Shown piece by piece: positions 54,765 through 64,000 of a stretch of 64,000 nt of DNA; position 1 is the first letter of the stretch; each line of letters begins with the position of its first letter. The position numbers and the translations under genes were made by a program. This DNA comes from Isoetes taiwanensis (taxonomy: Eukaryota; Streptophyta; Lycopodiopsida; Isoetales; Isoetaceae): positions 11,173,077-11,237,076 of the forward strand of contig JAJEKV010000039.1 in the NCBI GenBank assembly GCA_021234155.1, in the 5' to 3' direction. Under the pieces are notes generated by a model. That model saw only the letters and a program-made list of their open reading frames with translations, did not search any database and was not told the origin of the DNA.

Positions 54765-56226
54765 CCTTAAGATCAGCGGTTGCCGAGGTGCACCGGTTGC
54801 CATGGGTGCCGAGATAATGGATATTGGCAAATATGATCTTATTGTTGGTATGGAATTCTTGGCATCTGCAAAAGCCAATATAGATTGCAAGAAACGGGAA
54901 GTTACCTTCAACGCCGCTAACGGAGCCCGCGTAACTATAAAAGGTGACTCCTTAAACCCCATTATGCAGTCTATCACCATCAGGCAGTTACATAAGGCTA
55001 TACGTAAAGATAAGTTGCTTTGCATTATTAGGCTTGCCTCCATTGAGTCAGATGCTAAGCAGAAGCAAGTAGTTGATACCTTGCCGGAAGGGATTGCCAA
55101 TCTTCTCCGAGAATTTAGTGGTCTTTTTCCAGATGAGATCCAGACGCTTCCTCCTTTTAGAGGGGTAGAATGTGAAATAGCTTTGGAACCAGGTACTAAG
55201 CCTACCAGTAAGGCCCCGTACCGTATGAGTCTCCCTGAGTTGGCAGAGCTTAAGAAACAACTCCAGGAGTTACTAAACCTAGGTTTCATTCGGCCTAGTG
55301 TTTCGCCTTTTGGCGCTCCTATCCTTTTTGTTAAGAAAAAGGATGGCTCCTTGAGGATGTGTATTGATTATAGGCAGCTTAATAAATATACCATCAAGAA
55401 TCGGTATGCTTTGCCTAGGGCAGATGATCTAATGGACCAGTTGCAAGGGGCCAAGCATTTCTCAAAGATTGATTTACGCTCCGGATATCATCAAATAAGG
55501 ATTAAGGAGGAGGACATTCATAAATCTGCCTTTCGCACTAGATATGGGCATTATGAGTTTACCGTTATGCCTTTTGGATTAACTAATGCCCCCGCAACAT
55601 TTATGCGGTTAATGAATGATGTCTTCCGACAATACTTGGATGATTTTGTTGTTATTTTCTTTGACGACATTCTCATCTATAGTAAAACCCTGGAGGAGCA
55701 TGAGAAACATCTTCGGTTGGCCTTGGAAAAGCTAAGACGCCACCAACTCTTTGCCAAATTTTCTAAGTGCAAGTTTGCCGCTCCGAAGGTGGACTATTTG
55801 GGACATATCATTTCAGCAGAGGGCATTGCGACAGATCCAGCCAAGATAGAGGCAGTAAGAGAATGGCCTATTCCAGGTAATGTTTCCGAGGTCCGAAGTT
55901 TCTTAGGATTAGCAGGATATTATCGGAAATTTGTTAAGGATTTTGCAAAGATTGCAACACCTCTTACTAATCTTACAAAGCATGAGAAGGTGAAGGATTG
56001 GATTGAGCATTGGAAAGCAAAGGTTCAGGGAAGTTTCCAGCAGCTTAAAGATGCCTTAACGTCAGCACCAGTTCTTACATTACCCGACCCTGAAAAGGAT
56101 AAGCTAGTGGCAACAGATGCCAGTAAGTTTGCTACTGGGGGAGTCCTAATGCGTGCGGAGGGGGAGGGTTATTGCCTACGATTCAAAGAAAATGAACGAA
56201 ACAGAGCAGCGATACCCTACTCATGA
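54748..56226 (+). pseudogene. Chromovirus reverse transcriptase and start of RNase H
   Basis: A 492-codon frame contains the end of protease ([18 protein letters not shown]), the RT motifs [33 protein letters not shown] and [14 protein letters not shown], and the catalytic box [13 protein letters not shown] (FFDD in place of the common Y/F-x-DD). [19 protein letters not shown] follows. RNase H begins at [15 protein letters not shown] and then loses frame near 56150. The first half of the product looks otherwise well kept. Confidence 0.92.
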
Positions 56227-56518
56227 TCAGGAATTGTTAGCAGTTGTCCGTGCTCTGCGGATATGGAGACACTACCTTCTTGGTAGAAGATTCCAGCTGG
56301 ATACTGATCATCAAAGTCTCCGTTATTTATCCACCCAGCCGAATCTCAACCTCCGTCAGAGGAGATGGATGGAATTTTTGGAGGAATATGATTTTGAGAT
56401 CATGTATAAGCCTGGCAAGCACAATGTGGTTGCGGATGCGTTGTCACGCCATCCCTTGGTAACCCGAACCCATTGTAATGCAATTTCTACACTCACCAGT
56501 GAGTTTGGGAGGAGATAG
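56153..56518 (+). pseudogene. Chromovirus RNase H, C-terminal part
   Basis: The frame continues RNase H with [50 protein letters not shown] and GKHNVVADALSRHP. It ends at 56518 because of a further frame change near 56505 that separates it from the integrase frame. Confidence 0.9.
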
Positions 56519-56526
56519 AACAAACC

Positions 56527-58048
56527 TTGGCCACGGATCCCGAGTTCCGTGATGTATGGGGCAGTTTGGCTAAGGAAGCTCGCACCGATAAGGAGCGCGA
56601 AGCTTTCCGTTCATATAAGAAAGAAGGCAGATTGTTATATTACAAGGATAAGTTGTGTGTACCTGAGACTTCTGGAGTACGTAAGCTCATTCTCCATGAC
56701 ACGCACAACAGTCCTATAGCTGGACATGCAGGTTTTATGAAAAACTACTTTAAGATCCGCTCCAGTTATTTTTGGCCTTCGATGAAGAAGGACATTGCCA
56801 GGTACATTAAGCAGTGTCAAGTGTGTCAACAAACCAAGGCTGAGCAATTAAGGATTCCAGGAGAGTTGCAGCCGTTGGATGTGCCCAATGCTAAGTGGGA
56901 AGTGATAACCATGGATTTCATTGTGGGCCTTCCACGTACTCTCCGTGGATATGATGCATTGATGGTAGTGGTCGACAAATTGTCGAAAATGGCTCATTTC
57001 TTGCCATGTCGTACCACGGATACAGCCTTCGATACCGCTTTGCTATTTGTAAAGGAGATCTTCAGGTTGCACGGAATGCCACGAGTTATTGTATCCGACA
57101 GGGATCCCAAATTCGTAAGTGCCTTCTGGAAAGATTTCTTTGCTACTATCCAGACTAAGCTTGCTATGAGCACTGCATATCATCCCCAGACGGATGGTCA
57201 GACAGAGCGTACCAATTATAGAGGATATGCTACGAAGTTATGTGTGGAGTAAGCAATCCCAATGGGCTGACTATATTTATCTGGTCGAATTTGCCTATAA
57301 CAGTATGAAACAGGAATCTTCCAGAATGTCTCCCTTCATGATAAATTATGGTTATCAATGCCTTACTCCAAACACGTGGCATAACCCCGTTTCGAAAGTG
57401 GAGGTTTCTCAGCAACTCCTCTTGGAAATCCAAGCTCTGGTCGAGGAAGTTCGTGGTTACCTATTGGCTGCACGCAGTCGCCAGAAGAGTGTAGCCGATA
57501 AGCACAGGACCCCACGAGTCTTCCAGGCGGGTGAATCGGTTTGGCTTAAGATTAAGGTAAAACAAGCCAAGCTTAAGATTGGTAACTGCAAAAAGCTAGC
57601 ACCCAGATGGGCTGGGCCGTTCAAGATCACTGAACGTGTTGGGGAACAGGCATATCGCCTCGACTTGCCACCCCGTCTGAAGATCCACAAGGTCTTTCAT
57701 GTCAGTCTTCTAAAGCAGCACACCCCAGATCCAGAGCAGATCTTGGATACACATACCCTACTTGAAATGACAGAAGAGCAATTGGATATAGTGCCTGAAG
57801 CTCTTCTTGATCGAGCATATAAGCAGACTCGGAGGACCCAGATGCTGCAATACTTGGTCAAGTGGAAACACTTGCCAGTGGAGGATGCTACGTGGGTGAT
57901 GGAAACAGACCTTGAGAAGCATTATCCGGACTTCATGCGCGAATCTCAAGGCCGCACCATCAACGATGCTATCAACTCCGCTCCCGGCGGTAAGCTTGAA
58001 GACTTGATTCACCGAGAATCAGTAGAGGGGTACATGCATCGTAGTTAA
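56527..58048 (+). pseudogene. Chromovirus integrase with chromodomain
   Basis: 56527-57252 holds the HHCC domain (HDTHNSPIAGHAGFMKNYF, CQVCQQTKAE), MDFIVGLPRT, VSDRDPKF and TDGQTERTN, giving the D-D-E triad. A frame change near 57225 moves to the frame ending at 58048, which carries WAGPFKITERVGEQAYRLDL, the HKVFHVSLLKQH motif and a C-terminal chromodomain (TQMLQYLVKWKHLPVEDATW). Chromodomains bind methylated histone H3 and direct integration into heterochromatin in this lineage. Confidence 0.92.
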
Positions 58049-58049
58049 C

Positions 58050-58610
58050 AACAGTTGCCGATGATGGGATCACCTTCGTGTTCCTTAGCACGTGGTGTAC
58101 TGTCAATGTGGACACGACCGCGAACTGCTTGTAAAGCATGTAGTTCATAGCCGCATTCATCTTGGCTATAATAGGAACTTGACCATTCCTTAGGCATGAT
58201 AGGTTCCTTGTAGATAAATTTTCTTTTATTTCTTATAGGGGGTGGACCCTTCAACCACAACCTAATTATTTTATATATATAAACTAATATATTCACATGT
58301 GCAGGCCAGTGAGCAGTACGTGACCTGCCCATGTATAGAGGGTTGCTGATGGCCCGACTTTTCCAGTTTTCATGGTGTTTACATGTAGTTCCTTATTGTT
58401 ACCCTGTTATTTAATATTGGACTTCGGTCCTTGAACTTGTTGCTTATGATAATCATGTGAACTGCACTTCGGTGCTTAAACTGTTTTAAACTTTGAAGTT
58501 TTAATATATTATCTTCTGAAATAAGGAATTCCCTTCCTTCATAATGTCATTTACTACATTTGTATCTAACCCCAATGCTGAGGACAGCATTAATTCTAAG
58601 GAGGGGAGAA
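58050..58610 (+). other. Chromovirus 3' untranslated region and polypurine tract
   Basis: No frame continues. The sequence ends with the polypurine tract AAGGAGGGGAGAA at 58598-58610, immediately followed by the 3' LTR. Confidence 0.85.
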
Positions 58611-60276
58611 TGTGACGTTCCAAGTATTTATACGGTATACGTATAAATATATTGACACGTCACCGAGTATAGATACGCCACCATGGGGTATGGTAACCTA
58701 GGGGGTTGACCTAAAAGGGATTAAATTAGCTATGCTAATTTAATTATTAAGGATAATAACCTATAATTAAGGAATTAATATGTAAAAGGGATAATTAAGT
58801 TAATTATGGTTTGGGAAGGTGCCACTTGGCCAAAATCGATTGGCTAACATGGTGATGCTAATTGGAGGCATCAAGGTGGATCACTACCCCCCGTATCAGC
58901 CATAATCGACCAGGAGGAGTGGAGCGCCACCTTTGAGGAGCTGAGCGCCTACCTACCTTCACCCAGCTGAGCGCCACCCTTCCCTAGCACGTACCTGTGT
59001 AGCCAGAGCTAAACGTCAAGTCCCAAGAAGATGGAGGCGCCAAACGATAACGGTTCCAGCAGGAACTCGGGTAGGTGGCTAGTATAGGCTGATATTCTAG
59101 GGTAGCGCCCCTTTTGGGCACTTGTTGTGTTGTTTTGTCTGTTCTCTCTGTGTTTTACTCGTAGGAGCTAACCCTTGATTGTAACGGTAAGTTCTCTTTA
59201 TATTCTGATTCTGGTTTTGCTCTTAAAGGATGGATTGATAGTTCTTTGCATAGTATTACTCTGGACATGGGGGAAATAAGGGGGGTAGAGACCTCTGAGC
59301 TCATGTATGATAGTATGCTCCTAGATAGAGCCCTGTAATATTCCCATTAAATGCGGCCTGTGCACAAGAGCCCACCGAGTCGTGGATGCTATGGAATGGC
59401 TTAGCACCAAACAAGGGACACAGTGGTGAAGTGGGGGTGGGGTCTTGCACGAACATAAAAGGCTCCTGAGACTCCTACAGTGGACTAGGCCTAATAGCCG
59501 GCCAGTGAGCTAGGCGCGATCCAGGCCGGGTATGGGTCTGACACTCCCTGGGTACAGAGGTGTGACCCGCATGGGGCATCCTGTACTTTGAGTAGATTTA
59601 GGGCGAGTAAGTCGGGTACGGATGCGGGGGTCGCTGATGCGGCACGTATTCTCTAGTCCACCCATGGAACCACTGTGATCCTGGAAGGGGACGCTTCCCC
59701 GACCTGCCTCATCGGACGGGGCTTCATGAACCCTGTAGTAGGCTCGAAGGGTGATACCTTGAGTCCGCATGTCCCAAGGCTACGGTGATGCCATAGCATG
59801 ATTCGACTCATCCGCAAAGTGTGCAATGGGGGGGCGGATGGAGTGGACAACCCTAGCCGATGTTCTATGCCAGCCAACGCCATGTTAAGATTGATTCGCT
59901 GATCTCTTGAGACCTAGCCGTCAGTCGATCCTCACTGGAGTCTGAGCCGGGGTAGAACCATGCGTTTGGGGTGTTTTCTTAGGTTTAGATGCATATTCTT
60001 TGCCGTTGGTATTTGGATGGATACGCCACCCTTCGTGGTGGTTATTTTATATGTGATTTATGCTGTGTGCTAACCCTTATATTCACGCTTCCGCGACGTA
60101 GGAGCCCCATTGATGGCGTGGGCCGAATGACCCCTTCGTGTCCTTCTTTCGGGCATCATATTATAGATGGCCCGAAATAGACGGAGGGCCCTGCTCATGG
60201 CGAGTTGGTCGCCATGGGAGGGGAAAGTCCCCGTATGTATACGGCCGAGGGTCGTATATGTTTAGGGAGCGTCACA
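58611..60276 (+). repeat. 3' LTR of the chromovirus
   Basis: 1666 bp, from TGTGACG to CGTCACA, followed by the ACCAT duplication at 60277-60281. Confidence 0.95.
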
Positions 60277-60281
60277 ACCAT
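60277..60281. other. Target-site duplication, right (ACCAT)
   Basis: Second copy of the 5-bp duplication made when the chromovirus inserted. See the left copy at 50118-50122. Confidence 0.93.
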
Positions 60282-61658
60282 GGTGTAGTCACGGACCTCA
60301 CGGAGAAATTGACGGTGATGGGATTGAAGTTTTTCTGGAGAGAGCGTGGGATCTTCGGAGGGAAGAGCACCAGTGAGAAGATACTGCTGGTAGTTATGAA
60401 ACCAATGTGGCGTGGCCGTGACCAAAAAGAGTTGAGCGTCAGGAAAAGCATCTGAAACTCCCGTGGAGGGATCATCTGTGTGGATGCATGAGAGATAATC
60501 CGGTACGACATGAGATTTGCCAGCTTTATGAATGATTTCAAAAGGAGCGAATTCTTGCAGAAGAAGGACCCAATGAGCAATTCTGCCCGTGGGCGTGGAC
60601 TTGTGGATCAAATAAAGAAGTGCCTGATGATCAACAAAGAATTTGATTTGACTGCCCAAGAGATAATGACGGAAACGTTGGACACAAAAAATTAAGCCCA
60701 ATACCTCTCGCTCAGTGGCAGAGTAGTTGCGCTCAGCAGGATTGAGTTTTCTGCTGGCATAACGGTTCGGTTTATCTGTGTGCGCGTCAAAGGCTTGTGA
60801 GAGGACAACACCAATAGCAAATGTAGAGACATCGACATGAACATGAAAGGGCTTGTCCCATTGAGGAGGAACAAGCACGGGGGCCTGAGTAAGCAAAATC
60901 TTCAACTGTTGGAAAGCAGCATCCGCCTGGGAATTCCAAGCCCAAGTGGATTCATCACCCGTGAGTTTATGAATGGGATCAACAATGGCTGCAAGTCCAG
61001 GAATGAAGGTGGAATAATAATTTACCTTGCCCAGGAAAGAACGTGTCTCCTTGATATTAGATGGTGCTTGAGCTTTAAGCACGCAACTGATTTTGGCAGG
61101 ATCCGTGGTGATACCTGCTTTACTGACGACATGTCCCAACAGAACACCAGAGGTGACGCAGAAGGTGCATTTCTCCGGATTGAGACTAATGCTAGACTCA
61201 TCACATTTCTGAAAGACGAGCTCTAATTTATCCAGGTGGTCATCCATGGAACTGTAGGCGGAAAAGTCATCTTGAAAAATCTGGAGAAAGGGTTTCTCCT
61301 TCATATAATCATGAAAAACTGAGAGCATAATGCGTTGAAACGTTGATGGAGAGTTTGATAACCCAAAAGGAACCACCTTGTAGGCAAAAGTGCCCCACGG
61401 GGTGGTGAAGGTAGTCTTAAGTTGATCAGATTCTTTGATTGAGATTTGATTGTAGCCAGAAAAACCATCCATGAAGGAGTACATTTCATGACCAGCGACC
61501 TCTTCCAGAACCTGGTCTGTGAAGGGAAGTGGAAAATGATCACGCTCCGTGGCCTGATTGAGTTTGCGATAGTCCGCGCAAACGCGGATCTTACCATTGT
61601 GTTTGAGAGCAATGACAATGGGGCTCACCCATTCAGAATGTTTGACCTCATAGATCAA
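60277..61658 (-). pseudogene. Outer element reverse transcriptase and RNase H
   Basis: The minus-strand frame from 61658 reads SEWVSPIVIALKHNGKIRVC, ADYRKLNQATERDHFPLPF, MDGFSGYNQISIKESDQLKT, VPFGLSNSPSTFQRIM and the catalytic box LQIFQDDFSAY. It continues with FLGKVNYYSTFIPGLA, RNase H (VHVDVSTFAIGVVLSQAF, SATEREVLGLIFCVQRFRHY, FVDHQALLYL) and GKSHVVPDYLSCI. It is cut at 60277 by the chromovirus insertion; the frame runs on into the inserted LTR to 60195. The FQDD box and the H-F-P-L-P-F signature favour the Tat/Athila side of Ty3/Gypsy. It starts after a frame change near 61665. Confidence 0.9.
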
Positions 61659-61659
61659 A

Positions 61660-62404
61660 CCGGCGTGACTAGGAGTTTGTCAATTTCTGCCTTGACTCGG
61701 TCACGGTAATTGAGGTTGAGCCGGTACTGTCGTTGCTATACAGGACGTGCATCTGATTTGGTAGGAATGGTGAGTTCCCCCAATTTTTTGTTGATACCCC
61801 GAAGATCTTTGTAGCTCTAGGCAAAAATGTGTTTGAACTTTTTGAACAGCGTGATGGCCCGTTTGCGATATGTGGTCGGGAGATTTGCAGCAAGGCGGAT
61901 AGGCTGATTGTTGCCAACATCCACTATCTCCACATCAGGAGTCTGAATGTGTGGGATAACTTCCGTGTCTTGAACAACATGAGTAGAAGGTTGAAACATG
62001 ACAGGATGAGTGCACTGCGTGGTGAAGAAGAGTGGTTGCTGAGCGTCATCAAGCAACGGTTGCTTCATGACGGCGTGTACATCCACTGTGTCTGGAGGAA
62101 GTTCTGTATCCGAAAAATGATCGAGACGTTGGATGCGATTGCAAGGAGCCAGGTAGGGGTCGAGTAAAGCAGCCACAGCCTGGTCCTGATCAAGAGTCAT
62201 CTCTCCCCAAGGATCAGCATATTCAGGGTAGGATGACAGAGGTAGACTCGCAGGAGGAGCCTGAACTTGATAAATGTTATGTGCTTCGTCAGAATCGGTG
62301 TCTGAGAGAGAAGGTTCAACATGTTCGACCGAAATGATCTTGCCAGTTTCCAAATCCATAGTGGCATTGAGGTGACCATCTGTAATGACTAGCTGGTCCG
62401 TGGC
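61660..62404 (-). pseudogene. Outer element protease-RT linker, with in-frame TAG codons
   Basis: The frame 62359-61817 carries the acidic linker (EHVEPSLSDTDSDEAHNIYQ) up to KFKKFKHIFA. A TAG follows and then SYKDLRGINKKLGELTIPTK, a second TAG after RPV and QRQYRLNLNYRDRVKAEIDK in the same frame. The motif SYKDLRGI normally follows a Trp in this family. Confidence 0.75.
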
Positions 62405-62938
62405 CTAGTAATGGATACTTTTGGCCTGACGGAGAAAAGGTCTGCCGACCAACATTTCATAATCACCAGGATCTTCCGCTGCTTTCCAAACACCAAATTC
62501 CAAAGGGAATTGGAGATCGCCTATATTGATGTGAAGAAGAGGCGTGACGCCTTGAGGGCGCGTGATATGGCCATTAGCCAATTTGATGTCATATGGGGCA
62601 CGATAAAGTTGTTTGATGCCCATTTGCTTACGGAGTTTATCCGTGATGAGATTGACAGCACTACCCCCGTCAATTTGAACATGGTTGACTTGTTGATTGC
62701 CCACCGTGGCATGTACCATGGGTGTGGAGGTAGTGACTGCCCCAACCAAAACCGTGGGAAGGGGCAACTGGTCCTTGAGAGCAGGACACAGTTTCAAAAT
62801 AGTTGCCAGACTTAAAGGAATTTTGATTTTTGCTAGCTCCTCTTGGAGTTCCAACGGCACATGAGAAAATGGATCAGCTGTATCCAATGGAGCAGGAGTG
62901 CGTGGTAATGAAGCAGCAACTTCTTTGAGAAGCTCCAC
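62405..62938 (-). pseudogene. Outer element aspartic protease
   Basis: The minus-strand frame contains VNHVQIDGGSAVNLITDKLR. D-G-G-S replaces D-S/T-G-S/A, which is a common form in plant Gypsy protease-like domains. MLVGRPFLRQAKSIHY follows (the V-G-R/M-x-F-L signature). A TAG codon ends the frame at 62407-62405, and homologous-looking sequence continues after it. Confidence 0.85.
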
Positions 62939-62952
62939 CTCTGCAGCAATAT

Positions 62953-64000
62953 TCAGATATGTCTGAGAGCGTGGAGGTTGAGATGATGGAGGTGCATCCT
63001 GACGCTACTGAGCTCTGGTGGTGGCATGCACATGAGATTCAGAATACTTTGTCTGACTTTGGGCATGACATGAGACATGAGTTTATCCAGATCTGGGGCA
63101 AAGTGAACCTTTTTGTCCTCAGCATGAGGGATTGTGTCAACTGCAAAAGCAGGTTGCGTATCATGAGGAAGGATGGTCAAGGGACGTGACGCCCTAGTCT
63201 GGCGTGGAACCAACCCAATCCAATTTGACGGTTGAACTGGAGGATTGAGAGCCTGATAAATCTCTTCCTGGGCTTGTAGATCCATCTGAGGAGTTGCTAC
63301 AGGAGCCGGTTGATACCTTGATTGTTGAGGCACGCGTGGTGGTTTTCGAAGAACAGGTCGAGGTCCCTGTTTGCCATTTGCGATCCAAAGTTGATAGGCT
63401 GTGAGGCAGACTGACGTGGTTTGATTCGTGCCTGGAAGTTGGACTTGAACTTGAGGAAGTTGAGGGCATGCCGTGGTGGTGTGACCCCATTCCAAACAAT
63501 GATAGCACTGAGCTTTAGCAGGATCAAAAGGAGGACGGTTGCTTGGTCCCCGTGGCTGCTGAGATTGTTGATACTGTTGAGGAGGTTGTGCTTGAAATTG
63601 CTGAGGTTGATATGACGTCTGTTGCGATGGCGTAGTCTGGACTTGATAAACCATCTTTTGCCGGAAGGGTGTAGGATGAGTACGAGTGCATTCTTCTGTG
63701 GCATGATTGCACATGTTGCAACGTTTGCAATGAGGAGGGCCATTGGTAGAGTTGTACTCATTGGCCAAATGACCTTGATATTTGCAGATGTGGCACCAAA
63801 TTTGACTGCGTTGAGGATTTGAGTGTTGAGGCTGAAGGGCAGTCTGAGGTACCATGACAGGAGGAATGAAGGGTAGCTCCTGGAGGGCCACGCCGCGAGA
63901 GGAAACATCAACTGAATGATTGACAAGTTCGATGGCCTGCTCCAAAGTCTTGGGGTGCAGGTATTCAGTCATGAGACGAATAGCCGGAGGAAGTCCCTGG
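62953..64000 (-). pseudogene. Outer element gag, partial at window edge
   Basis: The frame is open to the window end on the 5' side, so the true start is outside. It contains three Cys/His clusters: CHICKYQGHLANEY, CKRCNMCNHATEEC and CYHCLEWGHTTTACP (the last a proper CCHC knuckle). A Gln/Pro-rich spacer separates them. It stops at 62953, one base out of phase with the protease frame. A Gag-Pro frameshift or decay could explain this. Confidence 0.85.

Larger units (their letters stand above)
50123..60276 (+). mobile_element. Ty3/Gypsy chromovirus, complete length (10.15 kb)
   Basis: It has two LTRs (50123-51796 and 58611-60276), a primer binding site, a polypurine tract and gag-protease-RT-RNase H-integrase-chromodomain in order. 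LTR ends are perfect inverted TGTGACG and CGTCACA (the 5' LTR right end is slightly changed to CGTCCGCA). It is inserted in the pol gene of the minus-strand outer element with a 5-bp duplication. Frameshifts break gag and pol in several places, so this copy would not make a working polyprotein as read here. Confidence 0.95.
48876..64000 (-). mobile_element. Outer Ty3/Gypsy element, Tat/Athila-like, split by an insertion
   Basis: A minus-strand element runs from beyond the window end down to about 48.88 kb. Reading direction gives gag (64000-62953), protease (62938-62405), linker, RT-RNase H (61658-60277) and, after the inserted element, integrase (50122-48913). It is interrupted by the chromovirus at 50123-60276. 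The integrase has no chromodomain, and the RT (FMDGFSGYNQISI, FQDDFSAYS) resembles the Tat/Athila side of the family. Several in-frame TAG codons and single-base shifts show decay. The 5' end lies outside the window. Confidence 0.88.

Noticed and set aside
54720-55289. 189-codon minus-strand frame
   Set aside because: It is antisense to the protease-RT region of the chromovirus.

Overview
This 64 kb window is AT-rich nuclear DNA of a land plant. It holds spliced genes with short GT-AG introns, long intergenic stretches, several families of decayed transposable elements and many short microsatellites. The mix of chromodomain and Tat/Athila-like Ty3/Gypsy elements, L1-type LINEs and one LINE that does not look L1-like suggests a non-flowering plant with a large genome, perhaps a fern. 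That placement is an inference, not something the sequence proves.

The one clearly intact gene is a five-exon ubiquitin C-terminal hydrolase of the UCH37/UCHL5 (plant UCH2) type on the minus strand at 12.67-14.15 kb. It encodes 335 aa and keeps all its catalytic residues. A small secreted-protein candidate lies at 4.92-5.31 kb (minus). A TIC20-like chloroplast import gene copy, broken by a frameshift, lies at 48.20-48.79 kb (plus). Relics of host genes include a mitochondrial-type ribosomal protein L14 exon with an in-frame stop, a PPR fragment, a possible F-box-associated fragment (all 27.6-28.6 kb, minus) and an FCP1/NLI-type phosphatase pseudogene (43.3-44.2 kb, plus).

Most of the rest is mobile DNA. 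From left to right: an unrecognised region rich in a palindromic motif (0.37-2.4 kb); a Copia LTR-PBS-gag fragment (2.85-3.82 kb, minus); a relict Ty3/Gypsy LTR (7.24-7.73 kb); LINE relics (7.9-8.5, 10.6-12.2, 14.8-17.0, 33.1-35.9 and 37.7-38.15 kb); a complete non-autonomous hAT element with 8-bp target duplications (8.89-9.44 kb); a complete non-autonomous LTR element with near-identical LTRs (29.39-32.06 kb); a Helitron 3' end (32.86-32.89 kb); and a nested pair of Ty3/Gypsy elements from 48.8 kb to the window end. In that pair a complete-length chromovirus (50123-60276, plus) sits inside a minus-strand Tat/Athila-like element, with a perfect 5-bp target duplication.

The most unusual structure is a pair of repeat modules (here A and X) that occur three times in the same order and flank different cargo each time (26.58-28.99, 39.32-41.36 and 41.37-42.92 kb). 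One cargo carries the three host-gene fragments. This looks like a gene-capturing non-autonomous transposon family whose superfamily I could not assign. A second observation is that the LTR of the intact chromovirus and a diverged relict LTR both hold a short ORF starting Met-Glu-Ala-Pro that runs into a splice-donor-like site.
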